Both the position numbers and the translations under genes were made by a program. A DNA stretch of 64,000 bases from Streptomyces sp. TS71-3. Its GTDB lineage: Bacteria; Actinomycetota; Actinomycetes; Streptomycetales; Streptomycetaceae. Every line of letters begins with the position of its first letter. Positions within the stretch are counted from its first letter, which is position 1. Below are positions 43,685 to 51,377 of this stretch, piece by piece. Where the stretch lies: assembly GCF_018327685.1 (NCBI RefSeq), contig NZ_BNEL01000001.1, positions 1,674,001-1,738,000 of the forward strand, in the 5' to 3' direction. The notes beneath the pieces were generated by a model, which was given only the letters and a program-made list of their open reading frames with translations, had not been told where the DNA came from and searched no databases.

Positions 43685-44320
43685 GTGACCGACATCCAGA
43701 GCATCGAGACCGACGCGGGTGTGGCCAGGATCACCTGGCACCGGGGCACGGGAGAGCAGATCGGCGTCCTCGCCCTCGGGCACGGCGCCGGCGGCGGCAT
43801 CGAGGCCCGCGACCTCCAGGCGCTGGCCACCAGGCTCCCCGCGCGAGGGCTGACCGTCGCCCTCGTCGAGCAGCCGTGGCGGGTGGCCGGCAAGAAGCTG
43901 GCGCCCGCCCCGAAGACCCTGGACACGGGGTGGCGGGGGGTGTGGCCCGCGCTCACGGGCCCCGGCCTCCCGGTGATCGCGGGCGGCCGCAGCGCCGGCG
44001 CCCGGGTGGCCTGCCGCACGGGCCGCGAGCTGGGCGCCGCGGGCGTGCTCGCGCTCGCCTTCCCGCTCCACCCGCCCGGCAAGCCCGAGCGCTCCCGGAG
44101 CGCGGAACTGCTGGAGGCGGGCCTTCCGACCCTGGTCATCCAGGGTGGCCGCGACCCCTTCGGCAAGCCGACGGAGTTCCCCTCCGGCCACTACCTGAAG
44201 GTCGTGGTGCCCTTCGCCGACCACAGCTTCGGGGTGCCCAAGACGGCCCCGGTCGAGCAGCACGACGCCATGCGGATCATCACCGACGCCGTCGCCGGCT
44301 GGGCCGTCACGATCGCCTGA
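43685..44320 (+). CDS. Alpha/beta-hydrolase family protein (KANL3/Tex30-like)
   Basis: 211 aa. Nucleophile elbow GGRSAGAR (~100), acidic residue in IQGGRDPFG and His in FADHSFGV form a plausible Ser-Asp-His triad; LGHGAGGG provides the oxyanion region. Substrate unknown. GTG start preceded by CAGGAT and 6 nt, so possibly leaderless. Confidence 0.85.
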   Translation: MTDIQSIETDAGVARITWHRGTGEQIGVLALGHGAGGGIEARDLQALATRLPARGLTVALVEQPWRVAGKKLAPAPKTLDTGWRGVWPALTGPGLPVIAGGRSAGARVACRTGRELGAAGVLALAFPLHPPGKPERSRSAELLEAGLPTLVIQGGRDPFGKPTEFPSGHYLKVVVPFADHSFGVPKTAPVEQHDAMRIITDAVAGWAVTIA

Positions 44321-44359
44321 CCGGGAGTGACCGCGGCCGGTGGAGGCCGCACGGCGCAC

Positions 44360-44386
44360 GGGAATGCCGGCACGCCCGGCGCTGTT
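44360..44386 (+). promoter_or_regulatory. Sigma-R promoter of sigR (autoregulatory, p2 type)
   Basis: GGGAAT (44360-44365), exactly 18 nt, GTT (44384-44386): a perfect sigma-R promoter, upstream of an in-frame ATG (44445) that would give a longer SigR form. Confidence 0.85.
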
Positions 44387-44444
44387 GTGGCGGACAGAAG
44401 GTACCGGGGTCCGGTACCTGGACGTACGAGAGGAAGTCCGCTGC

Positions 44445-44630
44445 ATGGGTTCCATCGCCTGCCCGAGCCGCCGGGACACCGCCCAGCTGGAGTGGTCGGT
44501 CCTGCACGCGGCCAAGGACTCCGCCGTTCGGGCACCGGGTGCGGCCACTGGGCCGACCTCGAAGGTTGAGGGTCGACTATTCTCCGATGCGAGTGGTGCC
44601 GCTTTCGGCTCCGCCACAGCACTGGAGGAG
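44445..44630 (+). other. N-terminal extension codons for the long SigR isoform
   Basis: ATG 44445 has GAGGAAG ~8 nt upstream and is in frame with sigR, adding 62 residues. In S. coelicolor a stress-induced, unstable longer isoform (sigma-R') of this kind is made from the sigma-R-dependent promoter. The extension is Ala/Ser/Gly-rich without domains. Confidence 0.6.
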
Positions 44631-45296
44631 GTGGGTCCGGTCACTGGGACCGACGCGGGGGCCGATCATGGCCGGGCCGAAGGGCCCGAGGAGTCGGCCG
44701 CCGAGCGCAGCGCCCGTTTCGAGCGGGACGCGCTCGCGTTCCTCGACCAGATGTACTCGGCAGCGCTGCGGATGACGCGCAACCCGGCCGACGCCGAGGA
44801 CCTGGTTCAGGAGACGTATGCCAAGGCGTACGGCTCGTTCCACCAGTTCCGTGAGGGGACCAACCTCAAGGCCTGGCTGTACCGCATCCTGACGAACACG
44901 TTCATCAACTCGTACCGCAAGAAGCAGCGCGAGCCGCAGCGCAGTGCCGCCGAGGACATCGAGGACTGGCAGCTCGCGCGCGCCGAGTCGCACATGTCGA
45001 CGGGGCTGCGCTCCGCCGAGTCCCAGGCGCTGGACCACCTCCCGGACTCCGATGTGAAGTCCGCGCTCCAGGCGATCCCCGAAGAGTTCCGCATCGCCGT
45101 CTATCTCGCAGACGTAGAGGGCTTTGCGTACAAGGAGATCGCGGACATCATGGGAACACCCATCGGTACGGTGATGTCCAGGCTGCACCGCGGCCGGCGT
45201 CAGCTGCGCGGCATGCTGGAGGACTACGCCAGGGACCGCGGTCTGGTCCCGGCAGGCGCCGGAGAGTCGAACGGAACGAAAGGTTCGGGCTCATGA
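44631..45296 (+). CDS. sigR: ECF sigma factor SigR (thiol-oxidative stress)
   Basis: 221 aa from GTG 44631. Sigma-2 ([35 protein letters not shown]...[21 protein letters not shown]) and sigma-4 ([44 protein letters not shown]) domains match SigR closely. It directs thioredoxin, mycothiol and proteostasis genes when RsrA loses zinc on oxidation. GGAGG lies only 2 nt before the GTG, an awkward spacing; the longer start at 44445 is better served. It overlaps rsrA by 4 bp. Confidence 0.94.
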   Translation: MGPVTGTDAGADHGRAEGPEESAAERSARFERDALAFLDQMYSAALRMTRNPADAEDLVQETYAKAYGSFHQFREGTNLKAWLYRILTNTFINSYRKKQREPQRSAAEDIEDWQLARAESHMSTGLRSAESQALDHLPDSDVKSALQAIPEEFRIAVYLADVEGFAYKEIADIMGTPIGTVMSRLHRGRRQLRGMLEDYARDRGLVPAGAGESNGTKGSGS

Positions 45297-45595
45297 GCTG
45301 CGGAGAGCCGCACGAGACGGACTGCAGTGAAGTACTGGATCATCTCTATGAGTTCCTGGACCACGAGATGCCCGACACCGACTGCACCAAGTTCGAGCAG
45401 CACTTCGAGGAGTGCTCCCCGTGCCTGGAGAAGTACGGCCTTGAGCAGGCCGTGAAGAAGCTGGTCAAGCGCTGCTGCGGGCATGACGACGTACCCACCG
45501 ACCTCCGGTCGAAGGTCATGGGGCGGATCGACCTGATCCGCTCCGGCCAGTCGGTCCCCGACAGCGACGTGACGGCAACGGCGGACGGCACCTGA
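45293..45595 (+). CDS. rsrA: Zinc-binding anti-sigma factor RsrA
   Basis: 100 aa. ZAS motif H37-x3-C41-x2-C44 with C11 (HFEECSPC and TDC), the redox-sensitive zinc site; further Cys at 3, 31, 61 and 62 match RsrA. Reduced RsrA holds SigR; disulfide formation releases it. The ATG lies within the sigR stop (ATGA). Confidence 0.95.
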   Translation: MSCGEPHETDCSEVLDHLYEFLDHEMPDTDCTKFEQHFEECSPCLEKYGLEQAVKKLVKRCCGHDDVPTDLRSKVMGRIDLIRSGQSVPDSDVTATADGT

Positions 45596-45614
45596 GACGT
45601 ACCCGGGCCCGTGA

Positions 45615-45666
45615 GGGGCGCGGGGAACTGCTGGGGGCACCTCCCACGCCCTTCAGGCAGTGGGGG
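45615..45666 (+). repeat. Dispersed repeat, core A plus module B
   Basis: Core A (GGGGCGCGGGGAACTGC, 45615-45631) is joined directly to module B (45641-45666, one change from the copy at 38582). It lies 20 bp after rsrA. The rest of the 546-bp gap to 46141 shows no gene. Confidence 0.85.
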
Positions 45667-46141
45667 ACAGCCACGACGAGACGGTTGGATCGCCACCGGG
45701 CGAAGCGGGCAGGCGCTGCCGCCACAGGCCCCGGCCCACGCCCACTGGAGTCCGTCGGATCCCCCCGGCCGCAGGCCGGCCCTCACTCGAATGCACTAAT
45801 CCACTCCCTCCCCACGTCCGCAATCCGCCATTGCGCGCCGTGGCGAGCGGCTGCTCGCGGTACGGGACGGCCTCCCGCACCGGACGAGTGTCCGGGGCGT
45901 CCGCGGTGGGCATGGGCCCAGGGTGAAGCGGGTGGCACACGTGGCCTGTGTTGAGCGCTGTTGTCAGTGAAAGAGCGGTCTGACCTGGCCGGAGGTGGGT
46001 AACCCATGGGTAATGAGCGGGTGTCCGACCCCACGTGGTTGGATGCGAAGGAGAGGGCGTTTCCGGGGGCGCGGTCCGCCGTGGGGTGTCCTCTCCGGGG
46101 GGCGGGCCCCCGGGCTCCGGTCCAGACGGCAGGCGGGAATC

Positions 46142-47122
46142 GTGAGGATCTTCGGTAAGGGACGGCATCGGCCCTCCGCCTCGTGGCGGCAGGCCACCGA
46201 CCGCGCGTTCACACTGATCGGTGACGGTCGTTACGAGGACGCGGGCGCTCTCCTGACGCGTGCGGCGGACCTGGAGCCGTGGCTCTCGGAGTCTTGGTTC
46301 AACCTCGCCCTGCTGCACAAGTTCCGGCACGACTGGGAGCAGGCGCGCGCCGCCGGGCTGCGCGCCGTCGCCCTGGTGGAGCGCGACGGAGGCGCCCCGG
46401 ACTGGTGGAACGTCGGGATCGCGGCCACGGCCCTGCAGGACTGGCCGCTCGCGCGCAGGGCCTGGCAGGCGTACGGGCTGAAGGTGCCCGGCGGCCCCGC
46501 GGCGGCGAGCGAGCCGCTCGGCATGGAGCTGGGCAGCGCGGCCGTCCGGCTCTCCCCGGAGGGCGAGGCGGAGGTCGTCTGGGGCCGCAGGCTGGATCCG
46601 GCCCGCATGGAGGTGCTGTCCATTCCGCTGCCGTCGTCGGGCCGCCGCTGGGGCGAGGTCGTCCTGCACGACGGCGTCCCGCACGGGGAGCGGACGACCA
46701 CCGCAGGGCACGCGTACCCGGTGTTCGACGAGATCGAGCTGTGGGCGCCCTCGCCGGTGCCCACCTGGGTGGTCCTGCTGGAAGCGGCCACCGAGGAGGA
46801 CCGGGACGCCCTGGAGCAGCTCGCCGCCGACGCCGGCTTCGCCGCGGAGGACTGGTCGTCGTCGGTGCGGCTGCTGTGCCGGATGTGCTCCGAGAGCCGG
46901 ATGCCGAGCGACGAGGGCGACGGCGACCACCTCGACCCGCACGACCACAGCGAGCCCGGCCACCCGGGACCCCTCGGCCACCGCACCGACGGGCAGCTCT
47001 GGGTGCCGGAGCGCGAGTGCGGGATCGCCGCGCCCGCGGCCCTGGTCAGCGGCCTCCTGGACGGATGGGTCGCGGACCGGCCGGACGCCCGCGCCTGGCG
47101 GGACCTCGAAGAGGTCTGCTGA
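46142..47122 (+). CDS. TPR-like repeat protein
   Basis: 326 aa. The first ~110 residues are TPR-like helices (ATDRAFTLIGDGRYEDAGALLTRAADLEPWLSESWFNLALLHKFRHDWEQARAAGLRAVAL). The rest is mixed, with CRMC and ERECGIAAP segments and a His/Asp-rich stretch (DGDHLDPHDHSEPGHPG) that may bind metal. No membrane segment. GTG 46142 chosen because family similarity begins there; its ribosome site is weak. Function unknown. Confidence 0.75.
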   Translation: MRIFGKGRHRPSASWRQATDRAFTLIGDGRYEDAGALLTRAADLEPWLSESWFNLALLHKFRHDWEQARAAGLRAVALVERDGGAPDWWNVGIAATALQDWPLARRAWQAYGLKVPGGPAAASEPLGMELGSAAVRLSPEGEAEVVWGRRLDPARMEVLSIPLPSSGRRWGEVVLHDGVPHGERTTTAGHAYPVFDEIELWAPSPVPTWVVLLEAATEEDRDALEQLAADAGFAAEDWSSSVRLLCRMCSESRMPSDEGDGDHLDPHDHSEPGHPGPLGHRTDGQLWVPERECGIAAPAALVSGLLDGWVADRPDARAWRDLEEVC

Positions 47123-47231
47123 ACCAGGGGCGTTCGCACGCGGCCCCCGCGCCAGTGCCCCGCGCCACCGTCGCCCCGCTCGCGGTGGCCGAGTCAGGCG
47201 CATACCCCTCTGGTCGCGCCGGCCGGCACCG

Positions 47232-47237
47232 TAGGCT
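47232..47237 (+). promoter_or_regulatory. -10 element of the peptide deformylase gene
   Basis: TAGGCT ~50 bp before the def ATG. Confidence 0.4.
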
Positions 47238-47287
47238 GTACCGGCAGTAGACCATGAGGGTTTTCCAGGAAGGCGTACGGCGAAGAG

Positions 47288-47950
47288 ATGGTGCAGCAGG
47301 ACACTGAGCAGCAGCGGACCTCGGCGGGCCCGGCGGTGCTCCCCGTCGACGACGAGGGCTTCGTCATCGACACCGAGGACTGCGAGGAGCGCGAAGCGGC
47401 CTACCGCGCGCGTGGCACCTCCCGTCCCATCACCGTCGTAGGCAACCCCGTGCTGCACCGCGAGTGCAGGGACGTCACCGAGTTCGGCGAGGACCTGGCC
47501 CGGCTCGTCGACGACATGTTCGCCAGCCAGCGCGCCGCGGAGGGCGTCGGCCTGGCCGCCAACCAGATCGGCGTCGACCTCAAGGTCTTCGTCTACGACT
47601 GCCCCGACGACGAGAACGCCCGGCACGTCGGCGTCGTCTGCAACCCCGTCGTGCAGGAGCTGCCCGCCGAACTGCGCCGCCTCGACGACTCGAACGAGGG
47701 CTGCCTGTCCGTGCCGACCGCCTACGCGCCGCTGGCCCGGCCCGACTACGCGGTGGTGACCGGCCAGGACGAGCGCGGCAACCCCATCAGCGTGCGCGGC
47801 ACCGGCTACTTCGCCCGCTGCCTCCAGCACGAGACGGACCACCTCTACGGCCGCCTCTACATCGACCGGCTCTCCAAGCGCGAACGCAAGGACGCGCTGC
47901 GGCAGATGGCCGAGGGCACGCCGCGGTACGAGACCGTGCCCAACGAGTAA
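47288..47950 (+). CDS. def: Peptide deformylase
   Basis: 220 aa. The three deformylase motifs are present: [10 protein letters not shown] (~87), EGCLSVP (~137, metal Cys) and QHETDHL (~180, metal His pair and Glu). It removes the N-formyl group from nascent proteins. It carries a ~45-residue N-terminal extension compared with short deformylases. A bacterium may hold more than one def gene. Confidence 0.93.
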   Translation: MVQQDTEQQRTSAGPAVLPVDDEGFVIDTEDCEEREAAYRARGTSRPITVVGNPVLHRECRDVTEFGEDLARLVDDMFASQRAAEGVGLAANQIGVDLKVFVYDCPDDENARHVGVVCNPVVQELPAELRRLDDSNEGCLSVPTAYAPLARPDYAVVTGQDERGNPISVRGTGYFARCLQHETDHLYGRLYIDRLSKRERKDALRQMAEGTPRYETVPNE

Positions 47951-47963
47951 CCCACCGCGGGCC

Positions 47964-47983
47964 GGCGCCCTTTGCGGGGCGCC
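47964..47983 (+). terminator. Hairpin after def
   Basis: GGCGCCC / GGGCGCC stem, 6-nt loop, 13 nt after the stop. A ~22-bp tandem duplication (CCCTGAC[A/C]GTCCCGGTC) follows, then a degenerate module-B repeat near 48065. Confidence 0.6.
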
Positions 47984-48198
47984 CTGACAGTCCCGGTCAC
48001 CTCGCCCTGACCGTCCCGGTCGCCCCCCTGGGGGGCGCGAGGCTGCTTCCTATGGGCTGGGGGCGCCTCCCACGCCTTTTGAGGCAGTCGGGGAGCACGT
48101 GAGGCAGGGGGTGGGTCCGCCGCGCGGGCGTGAACGGCCACCTTCGTACGCCGTGCACCTGCTCAGCGCGCCCGCGTGCACCTTTCCCCGTGCATCAG

Positions 48199-48227
48199 CC
48201 CGGTCGGCCATCGCCGGCCGGGTTTTT
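48199..48227 (+). terminator. Strong intrinsic terminator upstream of the terpene operon
   Basis: CCCGGTCGGC / GCCGGCCGGG (10 bp, one G-U), 4-nt loop, followed by TTTTT. It is ~250 nt after def and ~200 nt before the terpene synthase, with no gene in front. It may end a small RNA or act as an attenuator. A GGCATATGCC palindrome follows at 48228-48237. Confidence 0.8.
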
Positions 48228-48423
48228 GGCATATGCCAGAGGTCACGGTCGCCGTGACAAGGCCACCGGACGTATGTTCGCGGCATCCTTTTCCGGCAGG
48301 TGCTGTGAAGCTATTCCCTCTCCGTCTCTCTTGGTGCTGAATGGAATCCGCGTGGGGGGACGCACCGGCGCACGCCCGGCGGCAGGGCGGGTGCGCGCCC
48401 AAAAACGGTCGAGAGGGGTATTC

Positions 48424-49527
48424 ATGCCTGCTTCCTCATACAGCACTTCACGGACGACACAGACGCCGCCGGCCCCGGTGGTGGAGGTTTCCGTGCCGGA
48501 GGCGCTCCGCATGCCGAGGGTGGAGGCGCTATTCGCGCGACATCGCCACACGTATTGGCCAAAGCTTCAACGCAGGGCGAGGATCTGGCTGCTGGAAAAG
48601 CGGCTGATGCCCGCGGACAAGATCGATGCGTATGCGGACACGCTCCGTTACACCGATCTCGTGGCGGGTTACTACGTCGGCGCACCGGATGACGTCGTCG
48701 CGGCGATAGCGGATTTCAGTACCTGGTTCTTCGTCTGGGACGACAGGCACGACCGTGACGCCGTGCACGGCAGGACGGCCTCCTGGCGGGCGCTGGCGGA
48801 CCGCCTGCACACCGCGCTCGACGACCCCGAGCCGCATCAGGCGCACCGGGAACCGCTGGTCGCGGCGTTCGCCGAGTGCGTGGTACGGATGTGCTCGTAC
48901 CTCGGTCCCGCCTGGAACGCGCGGTTCGCCCGGCACTTCCACGCGGTGATCGAGGCCTACGACCAGGAGTTCGCCAACCGCCGCACGGGCACGGTGCCCA
49001 CGGTCGAGGAATACATAGCGCTGCGTCGCCACACCTTCGGCCACCACGTCTGGCTGGACCTCCTGGAACTCGCGGCGGACCGCGAACTCCCGGAAAGCCT
49101 GCGGACCCACCCGGAATACCGGCGGGCCGGCCTCGCCTCACAGGACTTCTCGGCCTGGTACAACGACCTCTGCTCCCTTCCCAAGGAAATCGCGGGCGAC
49201 GAGGTCCACAATCTGGGTATCTGCCTCATTCAGCACGAAGGGATATCCCTGGAAGAAGCGGTGGTGGAAGTACGCGGCCGGGCCGCCTCACGCATCACCG
49301 AATTCCTGGAGGCGGAGAGCGAGTTGCTGCGTATGGCCGAGGAATCGGAAGACGGGACGAGAGAGGGAGCCGCGCTCGCAGCCGGATTACGTATGTGCCT
49401 GTTCAATATGCGCAACTGGTTCTCCTCGGTCTACTGGTTCCATCACGAGTCGGGCCGCTACCGCGTGGACACCTGGGACGACAGGTCGACCCCTCCGTAC
49501 GTCAGCGACCCGGCAGGTGAGGCATGA
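48424..49527 (+). CDS. eizA: Epi-isozizaene synthase (class I sesquiterpene cyclase)
   Basis: 367 aa. Metal motif DDRHD (~106-110, in WFFVWDDRHDRD) and NSE triad NDLCSLPKE (~247-255), then a C-terminal RY-type region (WFHHESGRYRVDTWDD). Stretches such as WLLEKRLMPADK, NARFARHFH and RNWFSSVYWFHHESGRY match my memory of S. coelicolor epi-isozizaene synthase closely. It cyclises farnesyl diphosphate with Mg2+. GAGAGGGG precedes the ATG. Codon 322 (49387-49389) is TTA, implying bldA-dependent translation. It overlaps the P450 by 4 bp. Confidence 0.92.
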   Translation: MPASSYSTSRTTQTPPAPVVEVSVPEALRMPRVEALFARHRHTYWPKLQRRARIWLLEKRLMPADKIDAYADTLRYTDLVAGYYVGAPDDVVAAIADFSTWFFVWDDRHDRDAVHGRTASWRALADRLHTALDDPEPHQAHREPLVAAFAECVVRMCSYLGPAWNARFARHFHAVIEAYDQEFANRRTGTVPTVEEYIALRRHTFGHHVWLDLLELAADRELPESLRTHPEYRRAGLASQDFSAWYNDLCSLPKEIAGDEVHNLGICLIQHEGISLEEAVVEVRGRAASRITEFLEAESELLRMAEESEDGTREGAALAAGLRMCLFNMRNWFSSVYWFHHESGRYRVDTWDDRSTPPYVSDPAGEA

Positions 49528-50963
49528 GCATCGAGTCCCAGCACCAGCACCAGCACGAGCACCGGGGCCGGGCCCAGGCGCAGCCGGGGAGCCGGCAGGA
49601 GAGCCGTCCCGAGCCCCAGAGAAGCCCTCAGCCTCGCAAACAGCCCCAGCCGCCGCTGGCCGGGGGCGCCGTACCGCTGCTCGGCCACGCCTGGCGACTG
49701 GTGCGCGACCCGCTCGCGTTCCTCGCCGGCCTGCGCGACCACGGCGACCTGGTCCGGCTCAAGCTGGGCCCCAGGACGGCCTACGCGGTGTGCGCCCCGG
49801 AACTGGTCGGCCAGCTCCTGCGCAGCCCCGAGTACGAGGTCGGCGGCCCGCTGTGGGACACCATGGAGGTGCTGCTCGGCAAGGGCGTGGCGACCAGCAA
49901 CGGCGCCCTGCACCGCAGGCAGCGGCGGATGATGCAGCCCGCCTTCCGGCCCGAGCGGATCGCCGACTACGCGGCCGTGATGGAGGAGGAGGCCCGCGCC
50001 ATGGTGGCGCGCTGGGAACCCGGCGGCACGATCGACGTGGGCGCCGAGATGTTCCGCGCGTCCGTGCGCATCGTGTCCCGGTCCCTGCTGGAGGTCGACT
50101 CGATCGCGCAGAAGGCCGAGCACATCAGCGCGGCACTGGGCACCGTCTTCGAGGGCCTGTACCGCCGCATGGTGCTCTCGGCGGGCCCTCTGCACCGGCT
50201 GCCGACCCCTGCCAACCGCCGCTTTTCGCGCGCCCTGGCCGATCTGCACGGCCTCGTCGACGAGATCCTCGCGGAACGGCACGCCTCCGGTGCCCGGCCC
50301 CGGGACCTGATCACGGTCCTGCTGGAGGCCACCGACGAGTCAGGGGCGCCGCTCGGCGACCGGGAGATCCACGACCACCTGGTCTCGCTGGTGGTCGCGG
50401 GCGCCGAGAACGTCTCGTCGACGCTGGCCTGGACCCTCTGCCTGCTCACCGAGCACCCCGGCCGCGCGGACCGGCTGGCCGAGGAGGTGAACGCCGTGAC
50501 CGGTGGGCGACCGGTCTCCTTCGCGGACGTCGGCGCGCTCTCGTTCACGCGCAATGTCATCACGGAGGCGATGCGGATTCGGCCTGCCCCGTGGATTCTC
50601 ACGCGGCGCACCGTGGCCGAGACCGAACTCGGTGGATACGCCATTCCGGCCCACGCGGACATCGTGTACTCCACGTATGCGATGCAGCGCGATCCGCGTT
50701 CCTTCCCGCGCCATCTGGAGTTCGACCCGGATCGGTGGCTTCCGGAACGTGCCGGGGAGATGGAGGCGGCGGCGATGATTCCGTTCGGCACCGGCAATCG
50801 GAAATGCCCGGGTGATCATTTCAGTATGGCCGAATTTGCCATCGTCCTCGCGACGGTGGTTCCGCGGTGGCGGTTCAGCGCGGTGGAGGGTACGGACACG
50901 TCGTCCCGGATCGGGATCACGTTGCATCCCAAACGGTTGCTTTTGCGGCCGGAGCCGCGCTGA
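49524..50963 (+). CDS. Cytochrome P450, CYP170 family (albaflavenone-type monooxygenase)
   Basis: 479 aa. Haem-binding FGTGNRKCPG, K-helix EAMR and the meander are intact. The I-helix reads VVAGAENVSST: the usual acid-Thr pair is Glu-Asn here. The first ~45 residues are His/Gln/Pro/Arg-rich low complexity, not a membrane anchor. Overlap with the terpene synthase (ATGA) and resemblance in LTRRTVAE, LEFDPDRWLPER and KCPGDHFSMA point to CYP170, which oxidises epi-isozizaene to albaflavenols and albaflavenone. CYP170A1 also has a reported second terpene-synthase site; whether that is kept here is unclear. Confidence 0.88.
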   Translation: MSIESQHQHQHEHRGRAQAQPGSRQESRPEPQRSPQPRKQPQPPLAGGAVPLLGHAWRLVRDPLAFLAGLRDHGDLVRLKLGPRTAYAVCAPELVGQLLRSPEYEVGGPLWDTMEVLLGKGVATSNGALHRRQRRMMQPAFRPERIADYAAVMEEEARAMVARWEPGGTIDVGAEMFRASVRIVSRSLLEVDSIAQKAEHISAALGTVFEGLYRRMVLSAGPLHRLPTPANRRFSRALADLHGLVDEILAERHASGARPRDLITVLLEATDESGAPLGDREIHDHLVSLVVAGAENVSSTLAWTLCLLTEHPGRADRLAEEVNAVTGGRPVSFADVGALSFTRNVITEAMRIRPAPWILTRRTVAETELGGYAIPAHADIVYSTYAMQRDPRSFPRHLEFDPDRWLPERAGEMEAAAMIPFGTGNRKCPGDHFSMAEFAIVLATVVPRWRFSAVEGTDTSSRIGITLHPKRLLLRPEPR

Positions 50964-51027
50964 TCCGCCCCCGGGTGGCCGACCCCACCGGCCGACCGGC
51001 GGTGGGGCTCCGCCCCGGCGGGGGTAC

Positions 51028-51221
51028 CTCCCACGCCCTTCGGGCAGTGGGGGGAGGGCCACCGGGCCCAGCCCCTTGCGGTCTCGTTTCCATCCACCGG
51101 CCGGTGGGGGCTGGTCGCGCCCGCGCGGCGGAGCCGCAAGTCGAGCACAGCCCCGCGCCCCTGGATGGGCCGGCGTTAGCGGCCCGGCAGGGTGCGCCCC
51201 GACAGGGGCGCGGGGAACTGC
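51028..51221 (+). repeat. Dispersed repeat cluster (modules B, C, A)
   Basis: Module B 51028-51053, module C 51103-51122 with the following GCGGCGGAGCCGCAAGTCG, and core A 51205-51221. Same order as at 38582-38819. No gene in 50964-51377. Confidence 0.88.
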
Positions 51222-51285
51222 GCGAGTAACCACGACGCGCCTGTGGCAGGCCACCGGGCCGAGCCCGTTGCGGTCTCGTTCCTGG

Positions 51286-51367
51286 CCACCGGCAGGTGCT
51301 CCCCACCGGCAGGTGCTCCCCACCGGCAGGTGCCCCCCCCACCGGCAGGTGGCCCCACCGGCAGGTG
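51286..51367. repeat. Five iterated CCACCGGCAGGTG units
   Basis: The 13-mer starts at 51286, 51303, 51320, 51339 and 51355 (spacing 16-19 bp). Each contains CACC-GGCA-GGTG, a small hairpin. The array ends 10 bp from the symporter stop, between convergent genes, and may act as a multi-hairpin terminator. Confidence 0.88.
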
Positions 51368-51377
51368 GCCGCCTGTG

